Below, in pieces: positions 11,142 to 22,646 of a DNA stretch of 64,000 nucleotides. Position numbers and translations under genes: made by a program. How positions within the stretch are numbered: position 1 is the first letter of the stretch; each line of letters begins with the position of its first letter. Source of the stretch: Anas platyrhynchos (Eukaryota > Chordata > Aves > Anseriformes > Anatidae); contig NC_092616.1 in NCBI RefSeq assembly GCF_047663525.1, positions 4,439,501 through 4,503,500 on the forward strand. Direction: 5' to 3'. Under the pieces are notes generated by a model, which was given only the letters and a program-made list of their open reading frames with translations, was not told the DNA's origin and ran no database searches.

Positions 11142-11360
11142 TGCACCTACCGCGCAATAACTATTACTTCCCCATACTACGCTGATTGACCTGATGAGTC
11201 TGTTCATATTAATTGCTTTTAATTTCCCTAGTTGGAAGGGGACATATTCCCAGACTGGGACAAGCTGCTGAGCTCTGCCACAGCCACTCACAGTCACCTG
11301 CTATTGAGTCTTTCAGCCTCAGGTTGTCACACGTGACTCAAGACGAGTTTCTCAGGGTCT
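11142..11360 (+). repeat. Module A, copy 2, continuation after the LTR
   Basis: This matches 31905-32112 and, inverted, the first roughly 105 bases of the window. It continues the module interrupted by the solo LTR. Confidence 0.7.
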
Positions 11361-11527
11361 CAATGGCCATTTCAAGTGTAGTTAACTCCAGCAATCCACT
11401 GGCAAGTGTGCCAGGATGCATGGTGCATTCCCGCAGGAATCCCTCACAGAACCTATGGTTTTATCTAGGCCACAGTCTCAAGTTCCCAGACTGCAGTGGC
11501 TGCCTTGCAATGATTGTGACTTATGTT

Positions 11528-11610
11528 AGACTCATAGAAACATAGAACCATAGTGCCATGTAGGTTGGGAAAGACCTGCCACATCATTTGGGTCAGGCCA
11601 AAGACGACAA
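11528..11610 (-). mobile_element. CR1 3'-terminal fragment, old
   Basis: Antisense CR1 end: degraded CATAGAA repeats followed by GTTGGGAAAGACCT. It is short and diverged. Confidence 0.55.
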
Positions 11611-11724
11611 GCTAACAAACTCTGATCTTTATACAGCTCTTCCTGATAAATTCGGCAGTGGCCTTGTGTTCCTTTTGTTTCCTCTTTAACTGTAACTTCA
11701 GCAGGAATAGTTCATCTTGGTACC

Positions 11725-12066
11725 ATGGCACAAGCATACAGAGGTCAGTGTCCCCTGCTGTGTCCCGTTCTCCTCTGCATCAGACCCTCAGAGGCCTTCA
11801 GCCCCTCCGTAGCATTCCTGGGGGTCTTCAGGCATCTCCTTCCACCCAGGACCAGGGCAGCCTGCCCTGACCTGCTGCAGAGAGAAAAAGGTTTACTATT
11901 CCTGTTTATTAATCCACTGAAAATAGATCTCAGAGAAAGAAATTGCTCCAGCTTCATTTATTTTGATAAAATACACAGAGAGCCTTTTTTCACTGAAACC
12001 ATAGGTCACACAGACAAGGGAATACTCAGGTAGAAGGAAGTGAAGGGCTTTTCTGTGTAGACAACA
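11725..12066 (-). promoter_or_regulatory. 3' untranslated flank of the OR at 12067, with polyadenylation signal
   Basis: On the minus strand this continues from the OR stop. AATAAA (TTTATT at 11957-11962 on the plus strand) lies about 105 bases after the extended stop. It matches the 3' flanks at 49370-49640 and 62690-62940. Confidence 0.55.
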
Positions 12067-13116
12067 TTACAACAAGGACACAAAGGAAAAACAACCAAAT
12101 AAATCAACAAACACCAAACAGAAAGGCAAGAGTGCCTGTCGTGACATACGCTGGGAGTAATTTGCAGAAAAAGGTAGACAGTCTGTGGCCACAGATAAAA
12201 ACCCAATCAACAGTTTCCATATTGAATCCCTGAAATCCTGGTTCCTCATGCTGTAGATGAAGGGGTTCAATACTGGAGGCAGCACTGAGTACAGAACTGC
12301 CACAATGAGGTTCAGGTTTGGGGAGGAGATGGAAGGGGGCTTCAGGTAGGCAAATATGACAGTGCTGAAAAAGAGTGAGACAACAGAGAGGTGAGGGATG
12401 CATGTGGAAAAGGATTTGTGCCGGCCCTGCTCAGAGGGGATCCTCAGCACAGCCCTGAAGATCTGCACATAGGACAGAACAATGAAAACAAAGCATCCAA
12501 AACCCAAAAAGGAAGTGAATGTGAGAAGCCCAGCTTCCCTGAGGTAGGAGTCTGTGCAAGAGAGCTTGAGGACCTGGGGGATTTCACAGAAGAACTGGTC
12601 CACAGCATTGCCTTGGCAGAGGGGCAGGGAAAATGTATTGGCAGTGTGCAGCAGAGCATAGAGAAAGCCACTGCCCCAGGCAGCTGCTGCCATCTGGGCA
12701 CAAGCTCTGCTGCCCAGGAGGCTCCTGTAGTGCAGGGGCTTGCAGATGGCAACGTAGCAGTCATAGGACATGACAGTGAGAAGAAAATACTCTGCTGATA
12801 TCAAGAAGATAAATGAAAAGACCTGTGCAACACATCCTGCATAGGAAATGGCCCTCGTATCCCAGAGGGAATTGGCCATGGCTTTGGGGAGAGTGGTGGA
12901 GATGCAGCCCAGGTCGAGGAGGGCGAGGTTGAGGAGGAAGAAGTACATGGGGGTGTGGAGGCGGTGGTCGCAGGCTGTGGCTGTGAGGATGAGGCCGTTG
13001 CCCAGGAGGGCAGCCAGGTAGATGCCCAGGAAGAGCGCGAAGTGCAGGAGCTGCAGCTCCCGTGTGTCTGCGAACGGCAGGAGGAGGAACTCAGTGATGG
13101 AGCTGCTGTTGGACAT
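12067..13116 (-). CDS. Olfactory receptor, OR14-like, with altered DRY motif and long tail (349 aa)
   Basis: Most OR hallmarks are present: N3-S-S, GN at 39-40, PMYFFLLNLALLD, C95/C177, KSFSTCIPHL and NPFIY. Two oddities stand out. The TM3 DRY motif reads DCY (residue 120), a CGC-to-TGC CpG transition that removes the arginine needed for normal G-protein coupling. The C-terminal tail runs 57 residues past MRN, against about 20 in the neighbours, so the usual stop appears lost. The start is the ATG shared with paralogs; the frame stays open 31 codons further upstream, but that part is flank-like. It may be a receptor with altered signalling or an early pseudogene with an open frame. Confidence 0.85.
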   Translation of the reverse strand: MSNSSSITEFLLLPFADTRELQLLHFALFLGIYLAALLGNGLILTATACDHRLHTPMYFFLLNLALLDLGCISTTLPKAMANSLWDTRAISYAGCVAQVFSFIFLISAEYFLLTVMSYDCYVAICKPLHYRSLLGSRACAQMAAAAWGSGFLYALLHTANTFSLPLCQGNAVDQFFCEIPQVLKLSCTDSYLREAGLLTFTSFLGFGCFVFIVLSYVQIFRAVLRIPSEQGRHKSFSTCIPHLSVVSLFFSTVIFAYLKPPSISSPNLNLIVAVLYSVLPPVLNPFIYSMRNQDFRDSIWKLLIGFLSVATDCLPFSANYSQRMSRQALLPFCLVFVDLFGCFSFVSLL

Positions 13117-15240
13117 CTGAGACATCCTAGACACAGGGATGATCCAAGGAAGGAAAGACAGTGATAATGAGGAGAGGGATCTCTGAGAAAAACTTAATCC
13201 ATGTCTCACTGAAACCCCCTACAGTGACTTTCCCATTTCTGGGACTTTTCTCCTGCTCTGTTGTTTGAGCTTTGGATGGTGCTACAGTCAAGTGCTACTG
13301 GGAGTAGGGACACTGCTATGGACTTTGGAGGAGTCACGCCTGTCCTACAGGTCTAAACATAAAGAAATCAGGAGAGACCTCTGATTAAATCTACCTCTGA
13401 TATATGTGGACTTCCCAGCATTACCATTCTCAACACTCTTGACTGCCAAACAGCATTTGTGGTTTAATTTGTTCCAACTGCATCTGTGACACTCAGAGGA
13501 GTCTTTTGAGGGTAGAAAACCCTGGCATTTTTCCTACATTCCAGGTGAGATTTTGTGAATGTCCTGTGAGGATTTTGTGAAGCGCAGTGAGGATAACCAG
13601 TCTGTCCATCTACCCTGGTCTCAGCCAGACTCCTTTAGGGCTCAGTCGAGTTGCCCACAGTGAACTGCTCAATGATTGTGGCCTCCAGAATGTCTGGGAA
13701 AATGATTCAGCTTTTTCCTTCCCTACAGACTGCATTGCCCCAAGCCCCAGAGTTTAGAAGGGGGTTTGGGCACCTTTCCTCTAAGGGCAGATCTGCGTGG
13801 TGGGACCAAGAGGGTCAGAGCTTGAGCTGCAGCTGAAAGCCAGATCTGCAGGGAGCCATAAAGCAACAACAGCAACACTAGGTGTAGGAACAGAGAGAAA
13901 TAGCACAAGGCTTCTGCCAGGGGAGGCAAGGCCAGGGAGGGACTGACAAGAACTCAGGAGACTCTGCTCTGCTGGAGGTTCTGCTGCTGATGTTATGAGT
14001 CGCGTTCTCAATCCTGTGACCTAGAGGGCAGAGAGGTGCCAGACTACTCTGTTAGCACTGTCCTACCATTCCCTGCCCATGGCTGTGCTGCCTGCAGCTG
14101 TCCCTGCCTGCAGCTGGGTCTCTGTCCCCACGCCTCCTGCCTGCAGCTCACAGCCCCCATCCCACCCGCTGGGTGCTCAGCTCTGCCCTGCAGACACCTC
14201 CTGGCAACAGGGCTCTGCCCAGGGGCAGCTCGCTGGGAGCGTGTCCTAGAGCCCAGGGCACACAGATCCTGCTGACACTGCGTAAGTGGTGGTGGAGCAT
14301 TCTAGGGGTTGAGAGGCAGGAAAGGGACTTGCTGTGGTCCTTGTAATGCTGCTTGTGAAGTCTTAGACGTAAAAGCCCCTATCCTGAAACAGCAGACTAT
14401 ATTTCTCTTCTCACTGAGGCAAAGAAGAGAAAAACGTAAGCAGAGAGTCTGGAAAGCTAAGAGTGAACAGGAATTCTCACCTTTATCCCTGCTCTTTCAA
14501 AGTCCCCGTGGATACATCCTGCTTGCACTGTGGAGCTGTGAGCAGGCTGCCCCAGGCAGCAGCCTCCCACCACCAGCAGGACCCTGCCCTGCCGGGGGGG
14601 CTCTTTCCACCCACAGCTTCTCCCCGCAGCGCCCTGGGCAGCTCCCCGGGCAGGCTGAGTGCTGAGCCTGGCAGGCGGCAGAGGCCCTGCCCCGCCACAC
14701 AGCCCCTGGGCCACAGCAGGGACCCTGCTCTGCACCACAGCCCTGGACACCCCTGCCTGCACCCCCAGCTTCTCCTGCCTCCACGAATTTCGGCTGCATT
14801 GCCCTCCAGCCAGACACTTACCGGGTGCAGGGCTGGGAAGTCTTCTCCCCCGGTGAGCTCTGGGCATGCTGCTACTTCTGCCTGCCTTTAAGCACTGTGT
14901 CTCTGCAGGCAGTGCCCCCAGCCCTGCTGCGCTGTGCAGAGGAGCTGCTCCTGGGCAGAGCTGTCTCTGTGCAGCGCTGCCCGCTTGCCTGGAGCTCCCC
15001 TTGGGCCCAGGAGCCCGGCCCAGCTCAGCAGCAGAGGCCCAGCCCAAGGCCTCCCTTGCTCTGCCCCCCACCAGGCTCCCTGCACATGGCCCTGGGGCTG
15101 CAGGGGAACCTGCTGGGAAACAGCCTGAAGGGATCCCTGGGCTTCCCTCCCTCCCCTGGGCACACACGCTTCTTGACAGCAGGATCATTTCTCCAAAAAG
15201 TCAGGCAGCAGAGTCCGTTAAGACATCTCATGCTGGATTT
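13117..15240 (-). repeat. OR upstream module U, copy 2
   Basis: An inverted copy of 5390-7720, following the same order upstream of the OR at 12067. The candidate donor reads CACCCG|GTAAGT on the minus strand with the intron starting at 14821, 1.7 kb from the receptor ATG. The GC-rich blocks 14520-14900 and 14905-15170 carry open frames on both strands that I do not accept as genes. Confidence 0.8.
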
Positions 15241-16499
15241 TAATCCTGTGGCTAGGAGGGCACTCAGCTCACACCCATGCCTGCCCAAGGCACATAGGAA
15301 CTGGGATTCGCCTGCCCTCACTTCAGGTGTGCACCACATGGGCACCTGCAGGTGTGCTCCTTTTTTCATCTCCAGGATCATTAATGGAGATTGAGGAAAT
15401 CAGGGGGCTGCAAACACCTGGTGACAGGTCAGGGGGCAGAGGTACGTGCAGGCATCTGCAAGCTCTCATGGAGGTACCCTGAGGGACAGGGCAGCACCCG
15501 GGGGCATCCCATTGGAGGCTGGTGAGGAATGCCTTTGGCCAGCTGAAATGACAGCAAATGCACCCATTTAGGACAAGTAAACCTGTCCCTCCTCAGTAGG
15601 CTCAGGGCAGCCTGTAGAGGCATCCACCTGACCAAATGGAGAACTGTGCCACGGGGAGAGCTGAGTCTCTCTCTCCCTCTTCTCCATCTGGTTTTCCCTC
15701 CATCTCCAGGGACTGTAACGGCACTTGTCTCATGGACATCCCTACATTGCCTAATGAAATTCGGGGCAGCTGCTCTATTTAATAGCCAATTCCAGGCCTG
15801 CAGTTCCACCTGAGATGCCAACGCTGCCCAGCACCACTGGAGCATGCAGCTGACATGGACAGCACAGGACCAACAGGACAGCTCTGGCCATTTATAGCTG
15901 GTACTTAACAGGCACTCCTGAGAGCATCTCTGACAGACCTGGTGCTTATGAGCAAGTGACTGCTTCTCAGAGAGCCAAGGTCTGTCCCACCTCTATTCGG
16001 TAGAGGCAGGCAACGCATGGATATGAGGCACATCACACAAGAGTTTCCACTTGTGTTGTTCAGCTCGCAAACATTTCTGCTGCTTATCACCTCCATCCTT
16101 CATTCACCTCTTTGATTGTACCATCCAGACACAACCCAATGATTTTTTGTCTGTGTCCCTGAATCACAGGTTGCCCATACCAAGGACATTTTCAGCAGCC
16201 CCTTCCCCTGCCTGGAGATCGGCCTCATCTCCAGCACTGGCCCTCAGGGCTGCACCAACACCACAAAGGCCCTCTGCTGTCAGGGCGGCACAGCCCAGGC
16301 CTGTTTCCTTCTGGCCTCAGGAACACCAGGGCTTGCCCTCCTTCGGGTCCCTCATTTCATCCTCCTATGGCCATCAGCCATCCACGGCAGCAGGTCTCTG
16401 CCCTGCTGGAAAGCCTTTGCATGTCTTGGGTCTTGGGCAGAAGGTCTGGGACTAGTTTGAGTTTGGCCCTTGTGCCACAGCTGAGGTGCTGCAGTCCAG
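15241..16499. other. Intergenic DNA between modules U2 and W1
   Basis: I recognise no transposon and no gene here. Moderate-length frames occur on both strands without family resemblance. Confidence 0.45.
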
Positions 16500-17980
16500 A
16501 TGTGCCCCAATGCCCTCAGCCTGGGGCACAGACGGGAGGAGCTGAATCTTGACTGCAAGGAAGCTGTGTCAGCATTAAGGAGTGCACTGCATCTGTCCCA
16601 AGCTGTTCTCCCTACTCTCCCCTTCATCTGCAGTGCTGCACTACCCCTCTCCCTTACCATGAGGTGCTGAAGGTAAGTTTGCCATTCCCTCGTGTGCCAC
16701 CTCTGCCTGTGGCATGGCAGCGGGGATGTCCTGGGCGAGGGTGCTGAGGCCTTCTCTGAGCACAGAGCCTTGTGGGACATGAGGGGAGGAAGGCCCAGGA
16801 ATGTGCTGCAATTCCCTCCATATAACACATCCTAATGCATCCTAACACATATAATGCATTCCAGGCGCCTTCGCTCCCATCGTTTGAAAAAAGCCCATCC
16901 CCAGGAAAAGACTCAAACCGGACCTTCCTGGGAGAGCTCCCAAAAGCAGAGGTATCTTAGTACAAGAACACAGCAGGGACTACTCCAGTGCTCCACTTCC
17001 TTTATTCCGTGGGCTTTGCCACCATTTGGAGATGTTCCTGGTGGATTTGTCAAGAAATGCCACAAAATATGTCTCCTTGCTACTGACCTCACAGGCCTTC
17101 AAATGACACGGTCTGATGTCACAGGGGGAAGCCCTGCATCACTGGGATATGATCACTGGAGCAGCGGCAGTGCTCCCCTTCCCTGCAAGGCCTGGTCCCT
17201 GCTGGGCACTGCTTGGGTGCTCCCCACCGCTGTCCTTCTGTGGCCAGGAGTGGGGTCAGCAGGCAGCAAGCTTGCACTGGGCGACCCTCGCTGACAGGCA
17301 GAGGAGCAGGGGCACCTTGCAGAGGAGCTGTGGTTGAGGAGCCAGGGCTGGCATCCCTTGTCCTGAGCTGAGGGCCAGCAGCAAGCGAGATGGAGGGCTG
17401 CTGGAGCACGACCATCACCTCTGTCCTGACTTCCATGTTCCCAGTGCTCCTGCAGCTCTCCCCCAAAGGTGAGGGTGTCAGCAGCCCCTTCCCAACATGT
17501 GTCACAGGGGCTGGCAGCTGTCCAAAGCTTTGCGGGGGGCTGGAAATGGCTGGTGGCTGCTGCAAGAGCCTTGCCTGAGTGTCCCTCTGGGCTCAGGGGA
17601 GTATGCGGTAGCCAGGATTCCTGGGTCCTGATGCTAGGGGTGCCCTAAGCCCCAGGGCTTCTCTGGGCATGGCTCAGCCTCCTTGTGATGGGGACAGTCC
17701 AGGGACAGGTTTCCCTGGGAGCTGGTGTCTCTTTGGGATCTGTCTCTGGGAGGAAAGACGACCGGTGTCCCAGATACTGGTGTGTCCTCCAGTTCCCACA
17801 GGCCTCTCAGGAATGTGCCAAAAATGCCTGTGTTGGAAATCAAGCCTTCCCCTTGTACTGATCTCCTTCAGGGGAACCAGCCCCTCTTGTGCCACCAGGC
17901 TGGCAGAGCGTGTTCTGGGTGCTGAGATGCCATCCCTGGATGGCCACAGCCCTGGTGCTGGACCCTTCCAATCTCCCTAC
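16500..17980 (+). repeat. Module W, copy 1
   Basis: This matches 28400-29785 and, in its second half, 46680-47325. Shared landmarks are a TGATGTCACAG block near 17115, the run TGCTCCCCTTCCCTGCAAGG near 17170, and CTTGTCCTGAGCTGAGGGCC near 17360. W lies on the far 5' side of U in the minus-strand units, so it seems part of the ancestral OR unit. Its role is unknown. Confidence 0.7.
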
Positions 17981-19096
17981 TGTGGTGGGTTTACACAGGT
18001 ACACAGGTGAACTCCATGGCCACCGCTCTTTTACTTCCCCACCTACAAGGAAAAGGGGGAAAAAATACGATGAAAAGAGCTCAAGGCTTGAGGTAGAACA
18101 GGAGGTCACCCACCAAATATCCTCATGGGTACCAATTATCATCACAGGCAAGACAGACTTAGCATAGGCAGATTAATATAGCGTATTGACTATCAGTGGC
18201 GGACTACAACCTTGAGGAAATACAAGCAAACTAAAAACACCATTCCCCTCATCAAGCCTCCTGTAACTCCTTGTCCTGGGTGGAACAGGAGAATTGGGAA
18301 TTGCTGTCAGTCTGTGACATTGTTTCCACTGCTCCTTGATGGTCAATCTCTGCCCTCTCTGCGTCCCTCCTGTGGGATGCCCTCCTTCCCAAATGAATCC
18401 TGCGTGGGACCATAAAGGGCTCAGATAATGACAGATATGACTGGATCATGTTAAAATAAAGTTGTTAGAAGCAATATATCAGCTTCATAGTTGCTGACCA
18501 CAATGTTCATTTTTTGTTGGTGTAGTAGTCCTGTTTGGTCTCAGAACTGTGTTGGGTAGCACATTACATATTGTGTGTGTTCCCTGTTGTGCTGTTTATC
18601 CTTTGTGCGTGCTCGTTTATGGTTATTAGTTTACTCTATGGCCTAACACTACCTTATGTTGTGATAAAATTACTGGTCATGAGACAAATCTGGTAGTTGT
18701 ACTCAGCATTGCTGTCACCTCCATGCTCGAGGAACTTTCTCTCAGAAACTATTTATAATTAACAGTCTTCACTTTTCTCCTCGGGGAGCCAATCTATGGA
18801 AGGGATGAGAGGGGACACTTCTTCTTCCCACAGCTAGTTACAATAGCTCTTTGAAACTTGGAATCCTTGGAATGTTCAAACCAGCCTGTACCTATTGTTA
18901 TGTGTCCTGAATGTGTTTCAGGTTTTGTTTAAGGTCAGAGTAAACTATTTCAGAATGCCACACAATGATCTGCCCTGAGGCAGGATAATTATGAGGGGCA
19001 GGGTGTGTGGGAGGATTTGGGCAGGCACCTAGAACTGTGGGCACCTCCAATGCTTTCTAACTTCACCCCTGAAGAAGTGCAGAATCATAAAAATAA

Positions 19097-19129
<33 letters not shown>

Positions 19130-19503
19130 GGCAGAATGCTTGAAAAAGGAGTGTCATCACCCTGGCGATTCCAAAGAGGGAGAAATCACTGCAGTGTGCT
19201 GGGGCTTGGCCTATGCTTACGAGTTGCAATCTACACAACTCCAGTCCCTGCGACTGGGCCAGAGAAGCAACCTGTGCCTCTATCACTCATACATACATAT
19301 GAGAAGAAACAGGAGAGACAAAATCAGCTTGTTTAGCTAGGAAAGAAGCTCCTACTCATACAGGGGAGGAGGAAGAAAAAGACGAGGCAGGCTCCTCCCA
19401 AGTAGAGCCATCACAGGAAAAGGTGGATGAAGACAGAGATAACATAAAAGGAGCAGTAAGCTCCTGATCACCATTCCTTGGGGAGCTGTGAGATGTGTGA
19501 TTA
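17981..19503 (+). mobile_element. ERVL-like remnant, copy 2 (LTR plus gag-like start)
   Basis: The LTR starts at TGTGGTGGGTTTACAC (17981), a typical start for an avian ERVL LTR, and runs to about 18480. Internal DNA matches 2980-4000 of copy 1. An (AAAT)n run lies at 19087-19132 and a gag-like stretch at 19140-19340. It is cut by a CR1 at 19504. No complete frame remains. Confidence 0.7.
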
Positions 19504-20279
19504 CAGAATCACAGAATCACAGAATTTCTAGGTTGGATGAGACCTCAAGATCATCGAGTCCAACCTCTGACCTAATGCTAACAGTCCCCACTAAACTACA
19601 TCCCTAAGCTCTACATCTAAACGTCTTTTAAAGACTTCCAGGGATGGTGACTCCACCACCTCCCTGGGCAGCCTGTTCCAATGCCTCACAACCCTTTCAG
19701 TAAAGAAGTTCTTCCTAACATCCAACCTAAAACTCCCCTGGCACAACTTAAGCCCATTCCCCTTCGTCCTGTCACCAGACATGTGGGAGAATAGACCAAC
19801 CCCCACCTCGCTACAGCCTCCTTTAAGGTGTCTGTAGAGAGCGATAAGGTCGCCCCTGAGCCTCCTTTTCTCCAGGCTGAACAAGCCCAGCTCCCTCAGC
19901 CGCTCCTCATAGGACTTGTTCTCCAGGCCCCTCACCAGCTTCGTCGCCCTTCTCTGGACCCGCTCAAGCACCTCGATGTCCTTCTTGTAGCGAGGGGCCC
20001 AAAACTGAACACAGTACTCGAGGTGCGGCCTCACCAGAGCTGAGTACAGGGGGACGATCACCTCCCTAGCCCTGCTGGTCACAGTGTTTCTGATACAAGC
20101 CAGGATGCCGTTGGCCTTCTTGGCCACCTGAGCAGACTGCTGGCTCATATTCAGCTGACTGTCCACCATCACTCCCAGGTCCTTCTCCGCCAGGCAGCTC
20201 TCCAACCACTCATCTCCCAGCCTGTAGCTCTGCTTGGGGTTGTTGCGCCCCAGGTGCAGGACCCGGTACTTGGCCTTGT
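19504..20279 (-). mobile_element. CR1 LINE 3' part (CR1-c)
   Basis: Antisense CR1 beginning with three ACAGAATC terminal repeats. A 204-codon frame (19591-20205, minus) covers the 3' part of the CR1 reverse transcriptase ORF. It inserted into the ERVL-like remnant, since copy 1 continues uninterrupted past the equivalent point near 4005. The 5' side is truncated and abuts a run of 15 A residues at 20280-20294. Confidence 0.9.
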
Positions 20280-20789
20280 AAAAAAAAAAAAAAACAAACA
20301 GTAACTATATATTTAAAGATACATGAAGGACAAATATATTTATGGACTGTAAGCCACAGTAAAACACTGCAACAGTGCTGAATACTGTCATTTACACTAA
20401 CAATTTTCCTTACAGAGCAAAAGCCACCTCATGGTTACTAGAGGATTCTACTGTAACTTTATGGGGATAAGACAGTGCAAGTGACTTATTCTTCATATAC
20501 TGGGAACTTGCTATGTACCTCAAATTCAGATTTCTGGCATACTTTAAATATGGTATTGTACCAGCTATAGTTTATTATGGGAATCCCAGAAACATCAGCA
20601 AAGTTAATACAGAAGTTAAGTTGCATTCGCCTGGAAGTGAAAACTTGATCCACATCTTCCTAGCAATATTTGTATCAGCTATTTAGCAGGATTTTAGCCC
20701 ACTTTATTTATGAGCTTGAATTAAAAAAATAGTGTTCTATAAGTTAGGTATGAAATCATTTATGAAGCATAAGTTAAGAGATAAACATG
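20280..20789. other. AT-rich intergenic DNA
   Basis: It begins with a 15-base A run and has no gene or recognised repeat. It bears no resemblance to ERVL copy 1, so the retroviral sequence does not resume after the CR1. Confidence 0.5.
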
Positions 20790-21130
20790 GCCACACTCCC
20801 ACAGCTGGGGGCTGGAGGAGGATGCAAATGCAGTAGGGCCATGGCAGGAGGGGACCCCAAGTGTGTCATTGAAATCGTAATAGCAGGAGCTTGACCCAAC
20901 CCTGAATGTAAATTGCCATGTGTGTTGCCTTGGCAACACGGCTGTGGGACCATGTGTGGGGCAGTGGGGCTGGGCCGTTGCAGGGACAGGGCACTAAGAG
21001 AGGCCATGAAGGATCTGCCAGGGGGTGACAGCAAGGACAGGCTCCAAAAAAGAAACTTAGATATCTGACCTTTGTGGTGGACATATGCTTTTAGGAAAGG
21101 CAAAGCTCACCTAGAGTTGGTGTCTGCAAG
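20790..21130 (+). repeat. Module A fragment, copy 5
   Basis: This resembles 39490-39830 and 9440-9780: the ACGGCTGTGGGACCATGTGT block near 20937, the CAGGCTCCAAA block near 21035, and GCTCACCTAGA near 21104. It is truncated before the CRE/CCAAT part. Confidence 0.7.
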
Positions 21131-21329
21131 AATATCCAGCCATGTGTACACAAAGACACAATCTTTTAAACACATGTGGATGTGCACATGAAGGCGGGTA
21201 TGGCTGAGCACACCCAGACCAACTGCAACTGGAAGAAGGCAGGACAGAGAGATGCGATCAGGTACAGGGTATCTGGAGTCTCTAGAGCAAGGACCAGACC
21301 TCTGGTCTCCACTGCTCCCCTCTATCTCT

Positions 21330-22646
21330 CTGTGCCATTTGCCCATCGCTCACATCTCTGCCCACCAAGGGCACATGAGATGCTGCTGTCCCTCACAGCC
21401 CTGCCTGTAATCTGCTCCTTTCTCCCGCTGTGCTTTGTCACACCCAGCACTTCCTTGTGCCTTTTCCCACAGGCTCCCACCCCATGTCCAGATGGCATCA
21501 CTGCAGGGCAGCCCTCCCCATGGGCCCCGGCATCTGCCTGCAGCTTCCACAGCTGCTGCTCTTGATGGCCTCCTGAGGCCTGCCTGCTCCTAGCCCATTG
21601 CACTGTTGTGAGGAGGTGACCTCAGCAGCAGCAGCCCAGCCATGGTGGACAGAGCTGTCCCCTGTCAGAGCTGCCCCCCGTGTCCCATGGGGTTTGTGAT
21701 GCACTCGATGACATCGCTGTGTCTGCCTGCCTGCCACCAGGCAGTCAGGTCACTGCAGTAGGAATGGCATCACAACCCACCTCCCAGCCGTGTCACTGGG
21801 ACCTTCCTCCACATCTCCCCTCTCCCCAGCTCCCAGCACTGCTGGGTTGGTTTCCTGATAGTTCAGGTGATGTAAACTCCTAGAATCCCAGCCACTTGCC
21901 CATCTCTCTCCCAGTTATCTATGTGTATACGTGTAACTCTGTATATACATTTACCTTTACTTGCACATACAGCTGTAGTTACAGCTGTAGCTACACAAAT
22001 ATTTTTCACTATACAGACAGAAAGATGTGAATATTCCCACCAAGAAAGGCAGGTAATGCAGATATGTATATATATCTTCCCCTGTACTTGCATTGCCAGA
22101 ATTTCTCTTATGCACTGCACTTCATCTCAGTCTTTGAGGTATTTCCACCTGGCCTTACGAAACAGACCATGCTGGAAATCATCTTTCCAGCAGAGTGTGT
22201 GGACATGTGCATTTTCCGCTCTTCTGCAGAGTTCCCCTCCACTTGCTCTTGCTCTTTGGTCATTCAGATACTTCTCATATACCCAGTTGCTTCTAGGGGT
22301 TTCAGGGAGGTTAAGCTTGCCTGCGTTTCAGTAGTCCCTTTCATCATCCCTGTAGCCAACTCTGTATTTCTCTTTTACCATTTCCTATCTCTCTGTGTCA
22401 AAAATTTCTTGTACAGTCATCAATGGTGGATGGTGCACCTCACTGGAGGCAAGTTAGAGTTGACTCACAGCTGTGGACTGTGGTTTTTGTTTGGTTGCTT
22501 CTTTTATTTTTGTTGGTGTTAGTTTCTTTTTAATATACTTTTTTTGTAAATATTAAAAAAAAAAAAGACACATCCACACAAAAATAACAACAAAAAACTG
22601 TGTGTAGCCAGATGTCTGAGGAAAGGAGGCGGGAGTTGGTGCAAAA
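21330..22646 (+). repeat. OR 3' module B, copy 1
   Basis: This matches, inverted, 47746-49130 and, in its first part, 63190-63855. Landmarks are GATGCACTCGATGACATCGC near 21699 and GTTTCCTGATAGTTCAGGTG near 21850. It ends at a CR1 3' tail at 22647. The stretch from 21131 to this module has no assigned feature. Confidence 0.75.

Noticed and set aside
14457..15188. A 243-codon frame (minus) in module U2, with similar long frames at 59242-59943, 33749-34366 and 26669-27046
   Set aside because: These frames occur on both strands and in several phases of GC-rich repeated DNA with few stops. Lengths differ between copies, and no domain or signal peptide is recognisable.
16150..16560. Possible exon in the GC-rich frame 16150-16560
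   Set aside because: No recognisable domain and no convincing splice sites.
20280..20294. Run of 15 A residues as the tail of a processed retrocopy
   Set aside because: No coding-like sequence precedes it in the right orientation. It directly abuts the truncated 5' side of an antisense CR1.
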